Origin: Actinomycetota bacterium
GTDB lineage: Bacteria > Actinomycetota > Actinomycetes > Mycobacteriales > Micromonosporaceae
Direction: 5' to 3'
NCBI GenBank assembly: GCA_005885555.1
Contig: VAWN01000093.1
Location: 1-35,720 of the forward strand
Length of the DNA: 35,720 nucleotides
A model generated the notes under the pieces. That model had not been told where the DNA came from, did no database searches, and saw only the letters and a list, made by a program, of their open reading frames with translations. This document shows positions 1 to 7,023 of this stretch, piece by piece. The translations under genes and the position numbers were made by a program. The first letter of the stretch is position 1, and each line of letters opens with the position of its first letter.

Positions 1-1
1 C

Positions 2-97
2 CACCCCGACGTCCTCGCCGCTCAACGCCGTGAACGCGCCCGCATCCGCAGCCAACGCCAACCCCGTTGGGGCCGGCCACGCACGAAGGCAGCCTGA
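2..97 (+). CDS. C-terminal fragment of a protein entering from the left edge
   Basis: An open frame runs from the left edge to a TGA at 95-97. It encodes about 31 residues, strongly basic (many Arg, with a WGRPR stretch near the end), with no internal start that would make a sensible gene. Basic tails of this type occur in replication initiators, transposases and other DNA-binding proteins, but too little is present to name a family. It points toward the minus-strand nitroreductase gene that ends at 131, so the two are convergent. Confidence 0.3.
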   Translation, partial: HPDVLAAQRRERARIRSQRQPRWGRPRTKAA

Positions 98-130
98 CCT
101 CAAACCCGGTGAACGTTCTTGGTCAGCGCA

Positions 131-1132
131 CTAGCGGACGGTCTCTTCGGCGGGCAGGCGGGGCGTTACGCGCGGGCCGCGGCTCCGTGGATCGGTCAGT
201 CCCATCCGTAGTACGAGATACGGCCAGCCGATCCGGGCGAGCAGCTCACGCAACCCGCGCCGGGTGCCGGGTACCTCGGTGATGGCGCTGATCGGGACGA
301 CCGAGACGTCGAGCTCGTTGGCCATGAGCCACACCGCGGACAGTGCCCGCCCAGCGGACAGCCACGCGGCCGGATCGTCCTCCTCTCCGTACAGCACGGC
401 GTAGACCGCCGCGCCGGCAGCCGAACCGCGCATCGGTAGCGTGCCCGGCCGGCCGAAGTCGCGTTCGGGTACCGGGGTGCGGACCGGTTGGCCGGGGATG
501 TTGACCACGGGCACGCCGGTATCGGATGCGCCGGAGTCGATCCAGCGGTCCAACTCGGCGCGCCATGCGGGATCGGCCGGCTGGGCGGCTGAAGCGGATG
601 CGGCCAGCGTGGCCAATGCGGGTACCCGCTCCGGACCGAGGAACCGCAGGAACGCGCCCTGCGGTTCGGCGGCGTTGGCGATGGCGAGCATCGTGGTCTC
701 GTCCATCGGTTCACCAGTGACCGGACGGCGGTCGGTGCGGCGCAGCGAAACAGCATCGAGCAGCGCGATGCTGGCCATGGTGATCGGGACGTTGCCGGTC
801 ACGGTCAGCCGGGCCAGCAGGTCCGGCCGTCGCGGATCGGGGACGGGTACCACGATGGTCCCCAGACCCTGCACCGCGAGCGCGACAAGCGCGTGGTGCA
901 GTGCAGCGCCGCAGCTGATCGTCAGCATCCGCCCGGCCGGGTCGGCGACCGTCAGCTGCCGGTCCCGGTCGGCCCACAGGTCGAGGACGCCGGTGCTGAC
1001 GTGCCAGCGCCACGGCTGGGTGTTGTGGATCGACGGCGCGTTCCCGGCGACCGTCGCGGCCTGGTGCAGCGCGTTCCAGGTCGCGCCGGCCGACAGCGGT
1101 ACCGTTCGGGCTGGGATGTTCCCGGTAGTCAT
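131..1132 (-). CDS. Acg-like nitroreductase-family protein
   Basis: This 333-residue protein looks like the Acg/Rv2032 branch of the nitroreductase fold, a tandem-duplicated, FMN-binding-type protein usually found in hypoxia and dormancy regulons. Visible support: the N-terminal stretch with APSIHNTQPWRW, typical of this branch; a central NEPM-like region (VTGEPMDE, about residue 140); and a C-terminal IGWPYLVLRMG segment. Enzymatic activity in this branch is generally unproven, so no reaction is assigned. Its ATG overlaps the TGA of the upstream universal stress protein gene (ATGA at 1129-1132), so the two are almost certainly translated from one transcript. The stress-protein/nitroreductase pairing matches DosR-like dormancy loci. 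Confidence 0.8.
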   Translation of the reverse strand: MTTGNIPARTVPLSAGATWNALHQAATVAGNAPSIHNTQPWRWHVSTGVLDLWADRDRQLTVADPAGRMLTISCGAALHHALVALAVQGLGTIVVPVPDPRRPDLLARLTVTGNVPITMASIALLDAVSLRRTDRRPVTGEPMDETTMLAIANAAEPQGAFLRFLGPERVPALATLAASASAAQPADPAWRAELDRWIDSGASDTGVPVVNIPGQPVRTPVPERDFGRPGTLPMRGSAAGAAVYAVLYGEEDDPAAWLSAGRALSAVWLMANELDVSVVPISAITEVPGTRRGLRELLARIGWPYLVLRMGLTDPRSRGPRVTPRLPAEETVR

Positions 1133-1920
1133 GCCTGGCTCCTCTGGTGGACGACGGCGACCGGGCAGTGCGCGTGGCCGAGCAGCCCGTCGCTGACCGA
1201 GCCGAGCAGCATGCCGGCCAGGCCGCTACGACCGCGCGGTCCGACCACGAACAGGGCGGCGTCGCGGCCCTGCGACAGCAACGCCGGTGCCGGGCTGGGG
1301 CCGTGCACGGCACGCCGCTCGACGGCGACGTCGGGGTACTTGTCGGCCCAGCCGGCGGTTGCCTCGGCCAGCATCCGTTCGGCGTCCTCCTGCCCGTCGG
1401 GTAGCTCGGCCCAGGCATAGACCGCGATCAACGGGAGTCCGCGGGCGTCGGCCTCCTCAAAGGCGAAGCCGAGGGCGGTTGCCGCGCCCGGTGAGCCGTC
1501 CACGCCGACGACGACACAGTCGACGGCCGCCGGCACCCGGACAACCACGACCGGCGCCTCGGCGTGCGCGACGACCTGCGCGCTCACCGAGCCGGCGCCG
1601 ATCACGACCAGAGCGGCGCGGTGCGACTCCTCGACCAGGACGCCGGTGGGGTAGCCGTGCCGCACGGCCGTGCTGACGGCCAGTTCGGAGTACCGCCGCT
1701 GCAGTTGCGCCGCGAGGATGTCGAGGACTGTCCGGGCGCCGGCGAGAAGCCCACCGAGGTCCAGACCGACGAGGGTACCGGCGGAGTACGACTCCAGCGG
1801 GCGGAAGGCGTGCACCAGGCGCAGTGGCAGGTGCCGTCGAAGGGCCTCGTCGGCCGCGAAGTCGACGGCCGGACGCGAGTCCCACCCGTCGACGCCAACC
1901 ACAACCGGGCTACCCATCAT
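1129..1920 (-). CDS. Universal stress protein, two tandem USP domains
   Basis: 263 residues with two UspA-like domains in tandem. Domain 1 starts at the N-terminus with VVVGVDGWDSRPAVDFA. Domain 2 starts near residue 134 with VVVGVDGSPGAATALGFA and ends in the nucleotide-binding signature GPRGRSGLAGMLLGSVS. The full G-2x-G-9x-G(S/T) pattern is clear only in domain 2, so ATP binding is more likely there. Two adjacent ATGs (1920 and 1917) follow a GGAGG; either could start. The gene overlaps its downstream nitroreductase partner by 4 nt, and the end of a small upstream ORF by 11 nt. The expected role is a cytoplasmic stress or dormancy response, as inferred from family and neighbour. Confidence 0.92.
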   Translation of the reverse strand: MMGSPVVVGVDGWDSRPAVDFAADEALRRHLPLRLVHAFRPLESYSAGTLVGLDLGGLLAGARTVLDILAAQLQRRYSELAVSTAVRHGYPTGVLVEESHRAALVVIGAGSVSAQVVAHAEAPVVVVRVPAAVDCVVVGVDGSPGAATALGFAFEEADARGLPLIAVYAWAELPDGQEDAERMLAEATAGWADKYPDVAVERRAVHGPSPAPALLSQGRDAALFVVGPRGRSGLAGMLLGSVSDGLLGHAHCPVAVVHQRSQA

Positions 1921-2029
1921 GCCCTCCGGCCAGAACCGTCTGCTGGTGCAGCCGGATCAGCTCGCCGCGCGTGGCCATGCGTCCCCCGGGGAAGACCTTG
2001 CTCAGCTTGGTCAGCACCATCTCGGCCAT
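1910..2029 (-). pseudogene. Short ORF beginning like an ABC-transporter ATPase
   Basis: A 39-residue frame starts at ATG 2029 after a good Shine-Dalgarno (AGGGAGAGGGG) and ends inside the start of the universal stress protein gene. Its first 16 residues (MAEMVLTKLSKVFPGG) match the usual beginning of sugar-type ABC ATPases, which open with MAxIVLxxVTKVYPGG. The following 23 residues do not continue that domain: no Walker A motif appears. It may be a truncated relic that is still translated and couples ribosomes into the stress gene, or a coincidental small ORF. A longer in-frame extension upstream (to 2317) reads as low-complexity, non-protein-like sequence and was not used. Confidence 0.35.
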
Positions 2030-2250
2030 CTCGGGCCCCTCTCCCTGTTCCTCTTCAGCGTGGATCGCGGCGGGCTGCCCGGTCAGCGGCGAAGGTCCCG
2101 GGGCGCCCAGGCCCAATGGATTCGTCGGCGACCGGCGCCGGCCGCAGCTTGACGTCGGCTGCGCTGGGTCCGGGCCGCTCCCTCGACTGACACACTGCAC
2201 CGGGCCACGGTTACCGGTGGCCCGGCGCAGGTGTTGAGGCGACCCCGGGG

Positions 2251-2442
2251 TCACGACGGTACTGTGCCGTCGGTCTCCCGTTCGGCATCCTCGGCGTCCG
2301 TCCGCCTCGCGCTCCACCCTCGGACATACGCGACAGCGGCAAGGTACCGGACGACCAGGTCCTCACGCGGGCCCGGGCGCGTCCGGCTGCCGAGTTCGCG
2401 GCGCGCCTCCTGCTCGGTCTCGAGTTCCTCGAGCGTGTTCAT
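2251..2442 (-). CDS. Small acidic hypothetical protein
   Basis: 63 residues starting at ATG 2442, preceded by a strong GAGGGAGGTG ribosome site seven bases upstream, which is the main reason to believe it. The N-terminal part is Glu-rich and probably helical (TLEELETEQEARREL). A short hydrophobic patch follows (VRYLAAVAYVRGW), and the C-terminus is charged. I do not recognise the family. It is the first gene of the minus-strand stress group, about 220 bp upstream of the 39-residue ORF, and is divergent from the GT4 gene across a 216-bp region that must hold both promoters. Confidence 0.55.
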   Translation of the reverse strand: MNTLEELETEQEARRELGSRTRPGPREDLVVRYLAAVAYVRGWSARRTDAEDAERETDGTVPS

Positions 2443-2658
2443 CGCGCACCTCCCTCAACCAGCTCTCCCAACCGTGACGCCCGGCGGCCGATCCGGAAAG
2501 GGACCAAGGACCCGGACGATCGGCCGCCGGGCGGGGACCGTCGGCCCTGCCCGACGGCGGGCGCTGGACGGAGGGTCGAACCGGAAGTGGTGTGCCGCTC
2601 GGCGCGGCCGTGCCGTGACCGGGTCGACCCGGTCGCGGCGCACGTTGATGATGGGGTG

Positions 2659-4086
2659 ATGAGCCTGCTGTTCACGGTGCAGGTACCGAACCGGCCGGTC
2701 GAACATCTCGAAACCGTCGTCGGTGGTCCACGGTACGCCCGGCTGCGCGCCACCGCGGCCGAGTTCCGGCGGCGACTCGGCGGCCGACGGATCTGGAACG
2801 TCAACTCCACCGCGGTCGGCGGCGGGGTGGCGGAGATGCTGCAAGCCCTTGTCGGGTACGTCAGAGATCTGGACATCCCGATCGAGTGGACGGTGATCGG
2901 CGGCGACGCGGAGTTCTTCGCCATCACCAAGCGGTTGCACAACCGGATCCACGGCAGTACCGGCGACGCGGGCCCGCTCGGCGCAGCCGAAGCCGGCCAC
3001 TACACCGAGGTGCTCGCCGCCAACGCCGTCGAACTGCTCCGCCAGGTGAGCTCCGGCGATCTGGTGCTCCTGCACGACCCGCAGACCGCGGGCCTGGCGG
3101 CTCCGCTGGCCGCGGCTGGCGCGACCGTCGTCTGGCGCTGCCATATCGGTGTCGACTGGGATGACGAGATCACTCACGGGGCCTGGCAGTTCCTGCGCCC
3201 GTACCTCGCGGCCGCGCGAGGTTACGTCTTCTCACGCTCGCGGTACGTGCCGTCGTGGGTTCCGGAGCGGTCGACCTCGATCATCCCGCCGTCGATCGAC
3301 CCCTTCTCGCCGAAGAACCAGGAGTTGGACCGGCAGACGGTTCGCGGCATCCTGACCACGATCGGGGTACTGGACGGGCACGCACCGGATCGGGCCAACC
3401 GGTTCGTTCGCGGTGACGGAACCGTCGGTGAGGTCGTCCGTGGAGCATCCGTGGTCGCGGAGAGCCTGCCGGGGCCGGCCGATCCGGTCGTGGTCCAGGT
3501 GTCGCGCTGGGATCGCCTCAAGGACATGTCGGGGGTACTGCGTGGGTTCGCCGATCATGTCGCGCCGGCCGGCGACGGGTACCTGATGCTGGTCGGGCCG
3601 GCGGTTGCCGACGTGAGCGACGACCCGGAGGGCGCTGCGGTCTACGCGGAGTGCGTGGCGCAGTGGCGCGAGCTTCCCCCTGGGGTACGGGCCCGGACCC
3701 TGCTGGTCAACCTGCCCCTCAACGACATCGACGAGAACGCGGCGATGGTGAACGCGGTGCAGCGCAATGCCGCCGTCATCGCGCAGAAGAGCATGGCCGA
3801 GGGCTTCGGGCTCACCGTCGCCGAGGGCATGTGGAAAGGGCGGCCGGTGGTTGCCTCGGCGGTCGGCGGGATCCAGGACCAGATCGTCGACGGTACCGGC
3901 ATCCTCCTGCACGATTCCCGTGACCTGGGCGGCTTCGGGGCAGCCGTACGGCGGCTGCTCGACGATCCCGACGCGGCGAACCGGATGGGCCGGGCCGCCC
4001 ACGAACACGTTCGCCAATCCTTCGTCGGCGATCTGCATCTGCTCCGGTACGCCGAACTGTTCGGCGATCTGCTCGCCGAACGGTGA
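2659..4086 (+). CDS. GT4 glycosyltransferase, TreT-like trehalose synthase
   Basis: 475 residues of GT-B fold, closest in overall layout to trehalose glycosyl-transferring synthases (TreT), which join a nucleoside-diphosphate glucose to glucose. The N-terminal domain carries WNVNSTAVGGGVAEML (acceptor-side glycine loop) and GDLVLLHDPQTAGL; the hinge is followed by VVQVSRWDRLKDMSGVL; and the C-terminal nucleotide-sugar site has EGFGLTVAEGMWKGRPVVAS, the E-x7-E motif of GT4 enzymes. ATG 2659 was chosen because homologues begin close to this point and the upstream 24 codons look like untranslated sequence; GTG 2656 is an alternative. Trehalose synthesis would fit the stress genes beside it. Substrate choice is inferred, not visible. 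Confidence 0.82.
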   Translation: MSLLFTVQVPNRPVEHLETVVGGPRYARLRATAAEFRRRLGGRRIWNVNSTAVGGGVAEMLQALVGYVRDLDIPIEWTVIGGDAEFFAITKRLHNRIHGSTGDAGPLGAAEAGHYTEVLAANAVELLRQVSSGDLVLLHDPQTAGLAAPLAAAGATVVWRCHIGVDWDDEITHGAWQFLRPYLAAARGYVFSRSRYVPSWVPERSTSIIPPSIDPFSPKNQELDRQTVRGILTTIGVLDGHAPDRANRFVRGDGTVGEVVRGASVVAESLPGPADPVVVQVSRWDRLKDMSGVLRGFADHVAPAGDGYLMLVGPAVADVSDDPEGAAVYAECVAQWRELPPGVRARTLLVNLPLNDIDENAAMVNAVQRNAAVIAQKSMAEGFGLTVAEGMWKGRPVVASAVGGIQDQIVDGTGILLHDSRDLGGFGAAVRRLLDDPDAANRMGRAAHEHVRQSFVGDLHLLRYAELFGDLLAER

Positions 4087-4226
4087 CCGTGGCCAGCCAG
4101 CAGGTGGTACGGGCGGCCCTGGACCGGATCGCGGCGCGTTCGTCGGTCGCGGTCACCGGCGAGGTCATCGCTGGCAGTCCTGAGTCCGTCCTGGCCGGGG
4201 AGTCCCGGCGGGTGTGCTGCGATTGA
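4083..4226 (+). pseudogene. Small ORF resembling part of a universal stress protein
   Basis: A 47-residue frame whose GTG overlaps the stop of the GT4 gene (GTGA at 4083-4086), a typical coupled start. The stretch LDRIAARSSVAVTGEVIAGS followed by PESVLAGES has the rhythm of the middle of UspA domains (a Val-rich strand, then G-x-P-x-x-x-L). Neither the N-terminal strand with the ATP-site Asp nor the C-terminal glycine loop is present. It reads best as a truncated stress-protein fragment left behind the trehalose gene. A genuine small protein of unknown function is also possible. Confidence 0.35.
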
Positions 4227-4273
4227 GCGTGTTGAACAGAGCGCCGCCGGCGATGAACGGCATACGCCCGGCT

Positions 4274-5137
4274 TCAGTCACCACGTAGGCCGGCGCGGGA
4301 GGTCGGCCGGTGGTCGGGTTCGCTCGTCCGCGCCGGACTGTCGAAGGCGGCCGGGTCGGCGAAGACGTCGCGGATGATGCGGGCCAGCGTGCCGCCCTGG
4401 TACCCGTCGAAGAAGCGGTGGTCGATCGTTGCCGTGACGGTCACCTGGTGCTGGGCGACGATCCGGCCGTCGGCGGCTACCGCCGGGCACAGGTGTACCG
4501 CGCCGACGAGCACGTACAGCGGTACCCGCGCGAACGGCGTCGGCGGTGCGTAGCCTTCGTCCAGCCCGAACATGCCGACCGAGGTCACGACGCACGCGCC
4601 GAACGGGTACCGTTCCAGCCCGAGCGCCTCGACGCTCACCCCGAGCGATCCGGTCAGCCAGCCGGTGGCCCACAGGACCGGCCGGATCAGCCAGGTGGGC
4701 AGCAGGCGCAGCAAGGGCTTGGACTTCTCGAATCCGGCGTCGTTTCCGCTGCGCAACCGCTCCGCACGCTCGCGCAGTTCCCGGGCGATTTCGGCGACGG
4801 ATTTCTGGTCGGCCCGTTCGATCTTCGCCTTGCCCAGGTCCATGCCCTCGTCGAGCGCGACCAGGAAGGAGACGTCGACGCTGTCGTGTGGCCGGTACCG
4901 GCCGAAGGCGATGCGGCCGTTGACGGTCGGCATGCCGGCCAGCGCCAGCGCCGCGGCCCGCCCCACCAGGTGGGTGATCGACACCCGCTCGCCGGTCTCG
5001 CGGCGCAGCCGTTCGAGGTACTCCAGCGCCCGTTCGGCGTTGACCGTCACCTTGCCGTAGATGTTCGGGTCGCTGGACGCGCGCCAGGTCGCGATCGCCA
5101 GCTTGCGCCGGGTGTTCATCCGGTATCTGCCGGCCAC
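4274..5137 (-). CDS. Stand-alone 2-oxoacid dehydrogenase acyltransferase catalytic domain protein
   Basis: 287 residues with the CoA-dependent acyltransferase fold of E2 components. The catalytic signature appears near residue 238 as DHRFFDGYQGG (HxxxDG), and the N-terminal KLAIATWRASSDPNIYGKV matches the beginning of the catalytic domain. No lipoyl domain or peripheral-subunit-binding domain precedes it, so it cannot act as a normal E2 core by itself. Similar free-standing proteins are common in actinomycetes and are of unknown substrate. The GTG start at 5137 sits correctly behind GGAGGTGACCC. It faces the end of the GT4/small-ORF pair and is divergent from the small membrane protein gene; no pyruvate-dehydrogenase genes are nearby. 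Confidence 0.83.
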   Translation of the reverse strand: MAGRYRMNTRRKLAIATWRASSDPNIYGKVTVNAERALEYLERLRRETGERVSITHLVGRAAALALAGMPTVNGRIAFGRYRPHDSVDVSFLVALDEGMDLGKAKIERADQKSVAEIARELRERAERLRSGNDAGFEKSKPLLRLLPTWLIRPVLWATGWLTGSLGVSVEALGLERYPFGACVVTSVGMFGLDEGYAPPTPFARVPLYVLVGAVHLCPAVAADGRIVAQHQVTVTATIDHRFFDGYQGGTLARIIRDVFADPAAFDSPARTSEPDHRPTSRAGLRGD

Positions 5138-5310
5138 GGGTCACCTCCGTCGCTTCACCGGGTTCGGTTCCAACGTGGCCCGCGCGAGGCGGTACGGACA
5201 GGGCCGAACGGGCTCCCGGACAGTGACCTTCGACGGTGCCGACCCGTGGCCGCCGGGACGTACTTTCATGCCGCCGACACCATCCGGCACGTTTGCGCGA
5301 GGGTAGGAGC

Positions 5311-5511
5311 ATGGCTGACAACGACAGACGAGCACGGCGCAATCCCCGCGCCGGCACCGGAGACGCCGTCTATGGCCTGGGTCTGATCGGTGCCCTGGTG
5401 TACTACATCCCGCACGCGCACGGCTTCTGGGCGGTCGTCCTCGCGGTGCTGAAGTCGTTGGTGTGGCCGGCTTTCCTCGTCTACGACGTGTTGAGGCACG
5501 TGGCCGGATAG
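5311..5511 (+). CDS. Small membrane protein, one or two helices
   Basis: 66 residues starting at ATG 5311 behind GTAGGAGC. The first 16 residues are highly basic (DNDRRARRNPRAG), followed by two adjoining hydrophobic stretches (AVYGLGLIGALVYYI and FWAVVLAVLKSLVWPAFLVY), consistent with a short hairpin membrane protein with its N-terminus inside. Many actinomycetes carry such small proteins near stress genes; no function is known to me. It is divergent from the acyltransferase gene, 173 bp away, and followed by the relic and cupin gene. Confidence 0.65.
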   Translation: MADNDRRARRNPRAGTGDAVYGLGLIGALVYYIPHAHGFWAVVLAVLKSLVWPAFLVYDVLRHVAG

Positions 5512-5585
5512 GGACCGATCGACCTTCTGCACGCCACCCAACGCAACGCAGCCGGCGCGTTCTCTCTCCGATAACCGATGACGGT

Positions 5586-5660
5586 GTACCCGCGCACCGG
5601 GCGGGTACCGCCAGCGGTGTGTCCAACACCAGCCGCCAGGTCGGCGGCGCGCTGTCAACC
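5586..5660 (+). pseudogene. Relic of a DHA2-type MFS transporter
   Basis: Reading from 5586, 25 residues encode VPAHRAGTASGVSNTSRQVG and then GALST. This is a hallmark segment of 14-helix drug/proton antiporters, near helix 11, where family members read ARAGxASGxxNTxRQxGGALG. Neither the helices before it nor those after it are present, so only this scrap remains. It lies in the leader of the cupin gene, ending 14 bp before the cupin start. Confidence 0.5.
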
Positions 5661-5674
5661 CTGAAGGAGCGCAA

Positions 5675-6082
5675 GTGGAACTCAAGCCCACCAACCCCAC
5701 CGCCAAAGGCCCCGCCCAGAACTTCGCCGGCGACGTCTACGTCACCCCTGTCTACAGCGGCCAGGAGCCGTCACGGATGACCGTCGCCCTCGTCCGGTTC
5801 ACCCCGGGCGCCCACACCAACTGGCACCGCCACGCCGTCGGCCAGACCCTGCACGTCACCGAAGGCGTCGGACTCGTCGGTACCCGAGACGGCACGGTCC
5901 TGCGCATCCGTGCCGGCGACACCGTCATCTGCCCACCCGACGAGGACCACTGGCATGGCGCCGCCAGCGACACGTTCATGAGCCACTTCGCCATGCTCGA
6001 AAGCCTTCCCGGCGGCGGCGACCCCACCACGTGGCTCGAACCGGTGAGGCAGGAGGAATACGAGGCCGCCAACCAGCAATAG
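5675..6082 (+). CDS. Single-domain cupin, hydroxynitrile-lyase-like
   Basis: 135 residues, one cupin barrel. Metal ligands are visible: His51 and His53 in NWHRHAVGQTLHVTEG, Gln57 in place of the usual Glu, and a His at 92 or 94 in CPPDEDHWHGA. The H-x-H-3x-Q arrangement is the one described for manganese cupins of the Granulicella hydroxynitrile lyase type and for relatives in carboxymuconolactone-decarboxylase neighbourhoods. The natural reaction here is unknown; an enzymatic role on a small carbonyl or aromatic compound is an inference. GTG 5675 follows AAGGAGCGCAA at good spacing. It is convergent to the ABM gene, with a clear hairpin between them, so it is probably outside the polyketide cluster. 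Confidence 0.83.
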   Translation: MELKPTNPTAKGPAQNFAGDVYVTPVYSGQEPSRMTVALVRFTPGAHTNWHRHAVGQTLHVTEGVGLVGTRDGTVLRIRAGDTVICPPDEDHWHGAASDTFMSHFAMLESLPGGGDPTTWLEPVRQEEYEAANQQ

Positions 6083-6125
6083 CAAGGGGCCGGTTCCGGT
6101 GCTCGGGCGCGGCGGAGGCCGGAGA

Positions 6126-6158
6126 CCGGTCGGGACGTCCGCGTACCGTCCCGACCGG
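6126..6158. terminator. Bidirectional terminator between convergent genes
   Basis: A perfect 12-bp stem (CCGGTCGGGACG at 6126-6137 pairing with 6147-6158) with a 9-nt loop, lying between the cupin stop (6082) and the ABM stop (6177). There is no T tract, as is common for actinomycete terminators. It is the natural left boundary of the cluster. Confidence 0.75.
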
Positions 6159-6176
6159 CCCAGCGCGGTCGCGTGC

Positions 6177-6551
6177 TCAGCGGCTGTGCTGGGCGACGAC
6201 CTGGTACAGCCCTGGCGTCGCGGAGAACCGTAGGTCGCGGTTGGTGTACGCGGCCTGCAGGCTGGACTGGAACTCCGGATCCCGGCGGGCCTCGTCGTAC
6301 GCGCTCAGGCTCACCCAGTGGGCGACGTTGACCAGTTGGAAGCGCGCCGTGTCGGAGATCGCCTGGTGCAGCCGCGACGAGATGAAGCCGGGCTTCGTGT
6401 GCATGATCGCCGCGCGTTGCCGCCATTCCTCGATGAACGCGGCGAGATGTTCCTGAGTGACCTCGAAGATATTGATCAACGTGACCGGACTCGGGTCCGG
6501 GGTGGACCGGTCGCCCATGACCACATCGACGGGGAAGTGTTCCGGGGTCAT
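6177..6551 (-). CDS. Antibiotic biosynthesis monooxygenase (ABM) domain protein
   Basis: 124 residues with a single ferredoxin-like ABM domain: strand SPVTLINIFEV, helix HLAAFIEEWRQRAAIM, the PGF turn (KPGFISSRLH), strand RFQLVNVAHWVSLSAY and helix DPEFQSS. ABM proteins are small dimers; some are cofactor-free quinone-forming oxygenases acting on polyketide anthrones or naphthols, others have no known activity. ATG 6551 follows GAGGTGAGGAA. The domain is very close to the C-terminal domain of the response regulator at 19391-20467: by hand alignment 58 of 104 positions are identical, without gaps. It is transcribed away from the polyketide operon and shares the 472-bp region upstream of that operon. 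Confidence 0.85.
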   Translation of the reverse strand: MTPEHFPVDVVMGDRSTPDPSPVTLINIFEVTQEHLAAFIEEWRQRAAIMHTKPGFISSRLHQAISDTARFQLVNVAHWVSLSAYDEARRDPEFQSSLQAAYTNRDLRFSATPGLYQVVAQHSR

Positions 6552-6649
6552 TTCCTCACCTCGCGATTGTGAACCGTGGCGCTTCTTCCGCGCGGCCGTC
6601 GCGCCTATGTCCTCCACAGCATTGCGCGCGTGTCGCGGGCCGCATAGCT

Positions 6650-6732
6650 ATTGAAAATCGCTGCATGTGAAATCGGCCGCGGGGACGAATTATCACCCGT
6701 ACCTGGGGCGTGCCGGGTCGCGATTTTTCAAT
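6650..6732. repeat. Spaced inverted repeat in the operon leader
   Basis: Arms of 12 and 13 nt (6650-6661 and 6720-6732) are complementary with a single-T bulge, separated by 58 nt. The arms are AT-rich in a GC-rich context. This suits a looped operator bound by a dimeric regulator at two half sites better than a transcript hairpin. Confidence 0.5.
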
Positions 6733-6734
6733 TC

Positions 6735-6761
6735 TCTGACATTGCTTGACCGGAACTTCAC
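6735..6761 (+). promoter_or_regulatory. Candidate OmpR/SARP-type direct repeats
   Basis: CTGAC (6736), TTGAC (6746) and TTCAC (6757) recur once per DNA turn. The first copy, in the context CTGACAT, is also found in the repeat array at 22645, which supports one regulator acting on both. Confidence 0.4.
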
Positions 6762-7023
6762 GCTGCTGGCCCTCTGTTGGCGTCGGCTTCCGGTATGTCG
6801 TCGTCCCGGCCCTCGTCCGGCCCTGCGAATCGATTGCCTTTCCTTGACAGAAAGCTGCCGAAGACCTCAAGTGCAACGGCTTGCTGCGCTTTGGTGGCCG
6901 CCCGTAGATTTACTGCCGAACCGGTTGCCATCCCATTCGAGCACTGCAGCGCGACTCGGGCAACATTTCTCCGTCATCGGGTTCCCGGTTCCCGCGGTTA
7001 TTTGTTCTCAGGGAAGAGGGCTC

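Larger units (their letters stand above)
6552..7023. promoter_or_regulatory. Divergent control region of the polyketide operon
   Basis: 472 bp without a gene, visibly more AT-rich than its surroundings, between the ABM gene and the first polyketide gene. It contains a spaced inverted repeat (ATTGAAAATCGC at 6650-6661, and GCGATTTTTCAAT at 6720-6732, which has one extra T). Immediately after it come pentamers CTGAC, TTGAC and TTCAC at 6736, 6746 and 6757, i.e. 10 and 11 bp apart. A TTGACA (6845-6850) is a possible -35 box, without a convincing -10. An in-frame extension of the first gene back to 6667 reads as non-protein-like sequence. Confidence 0.6.

Noticed and set aside
4227-4273. Weak hairpin between the small ORF and the acyltransferase as terminator
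   Set aside because: Only short imperfect pairing (GCCGGC region); not enough to call, although the convergent arrangement would favour one.
6667-7023. Upstream extension of the first PgaE-like hydroxylase gene
   Set aside because: The 119 extra codons do not resemble the family; ATG 7024 has a good ribosome site and matches the start of homologues. The segment holds the repeat elements instead.
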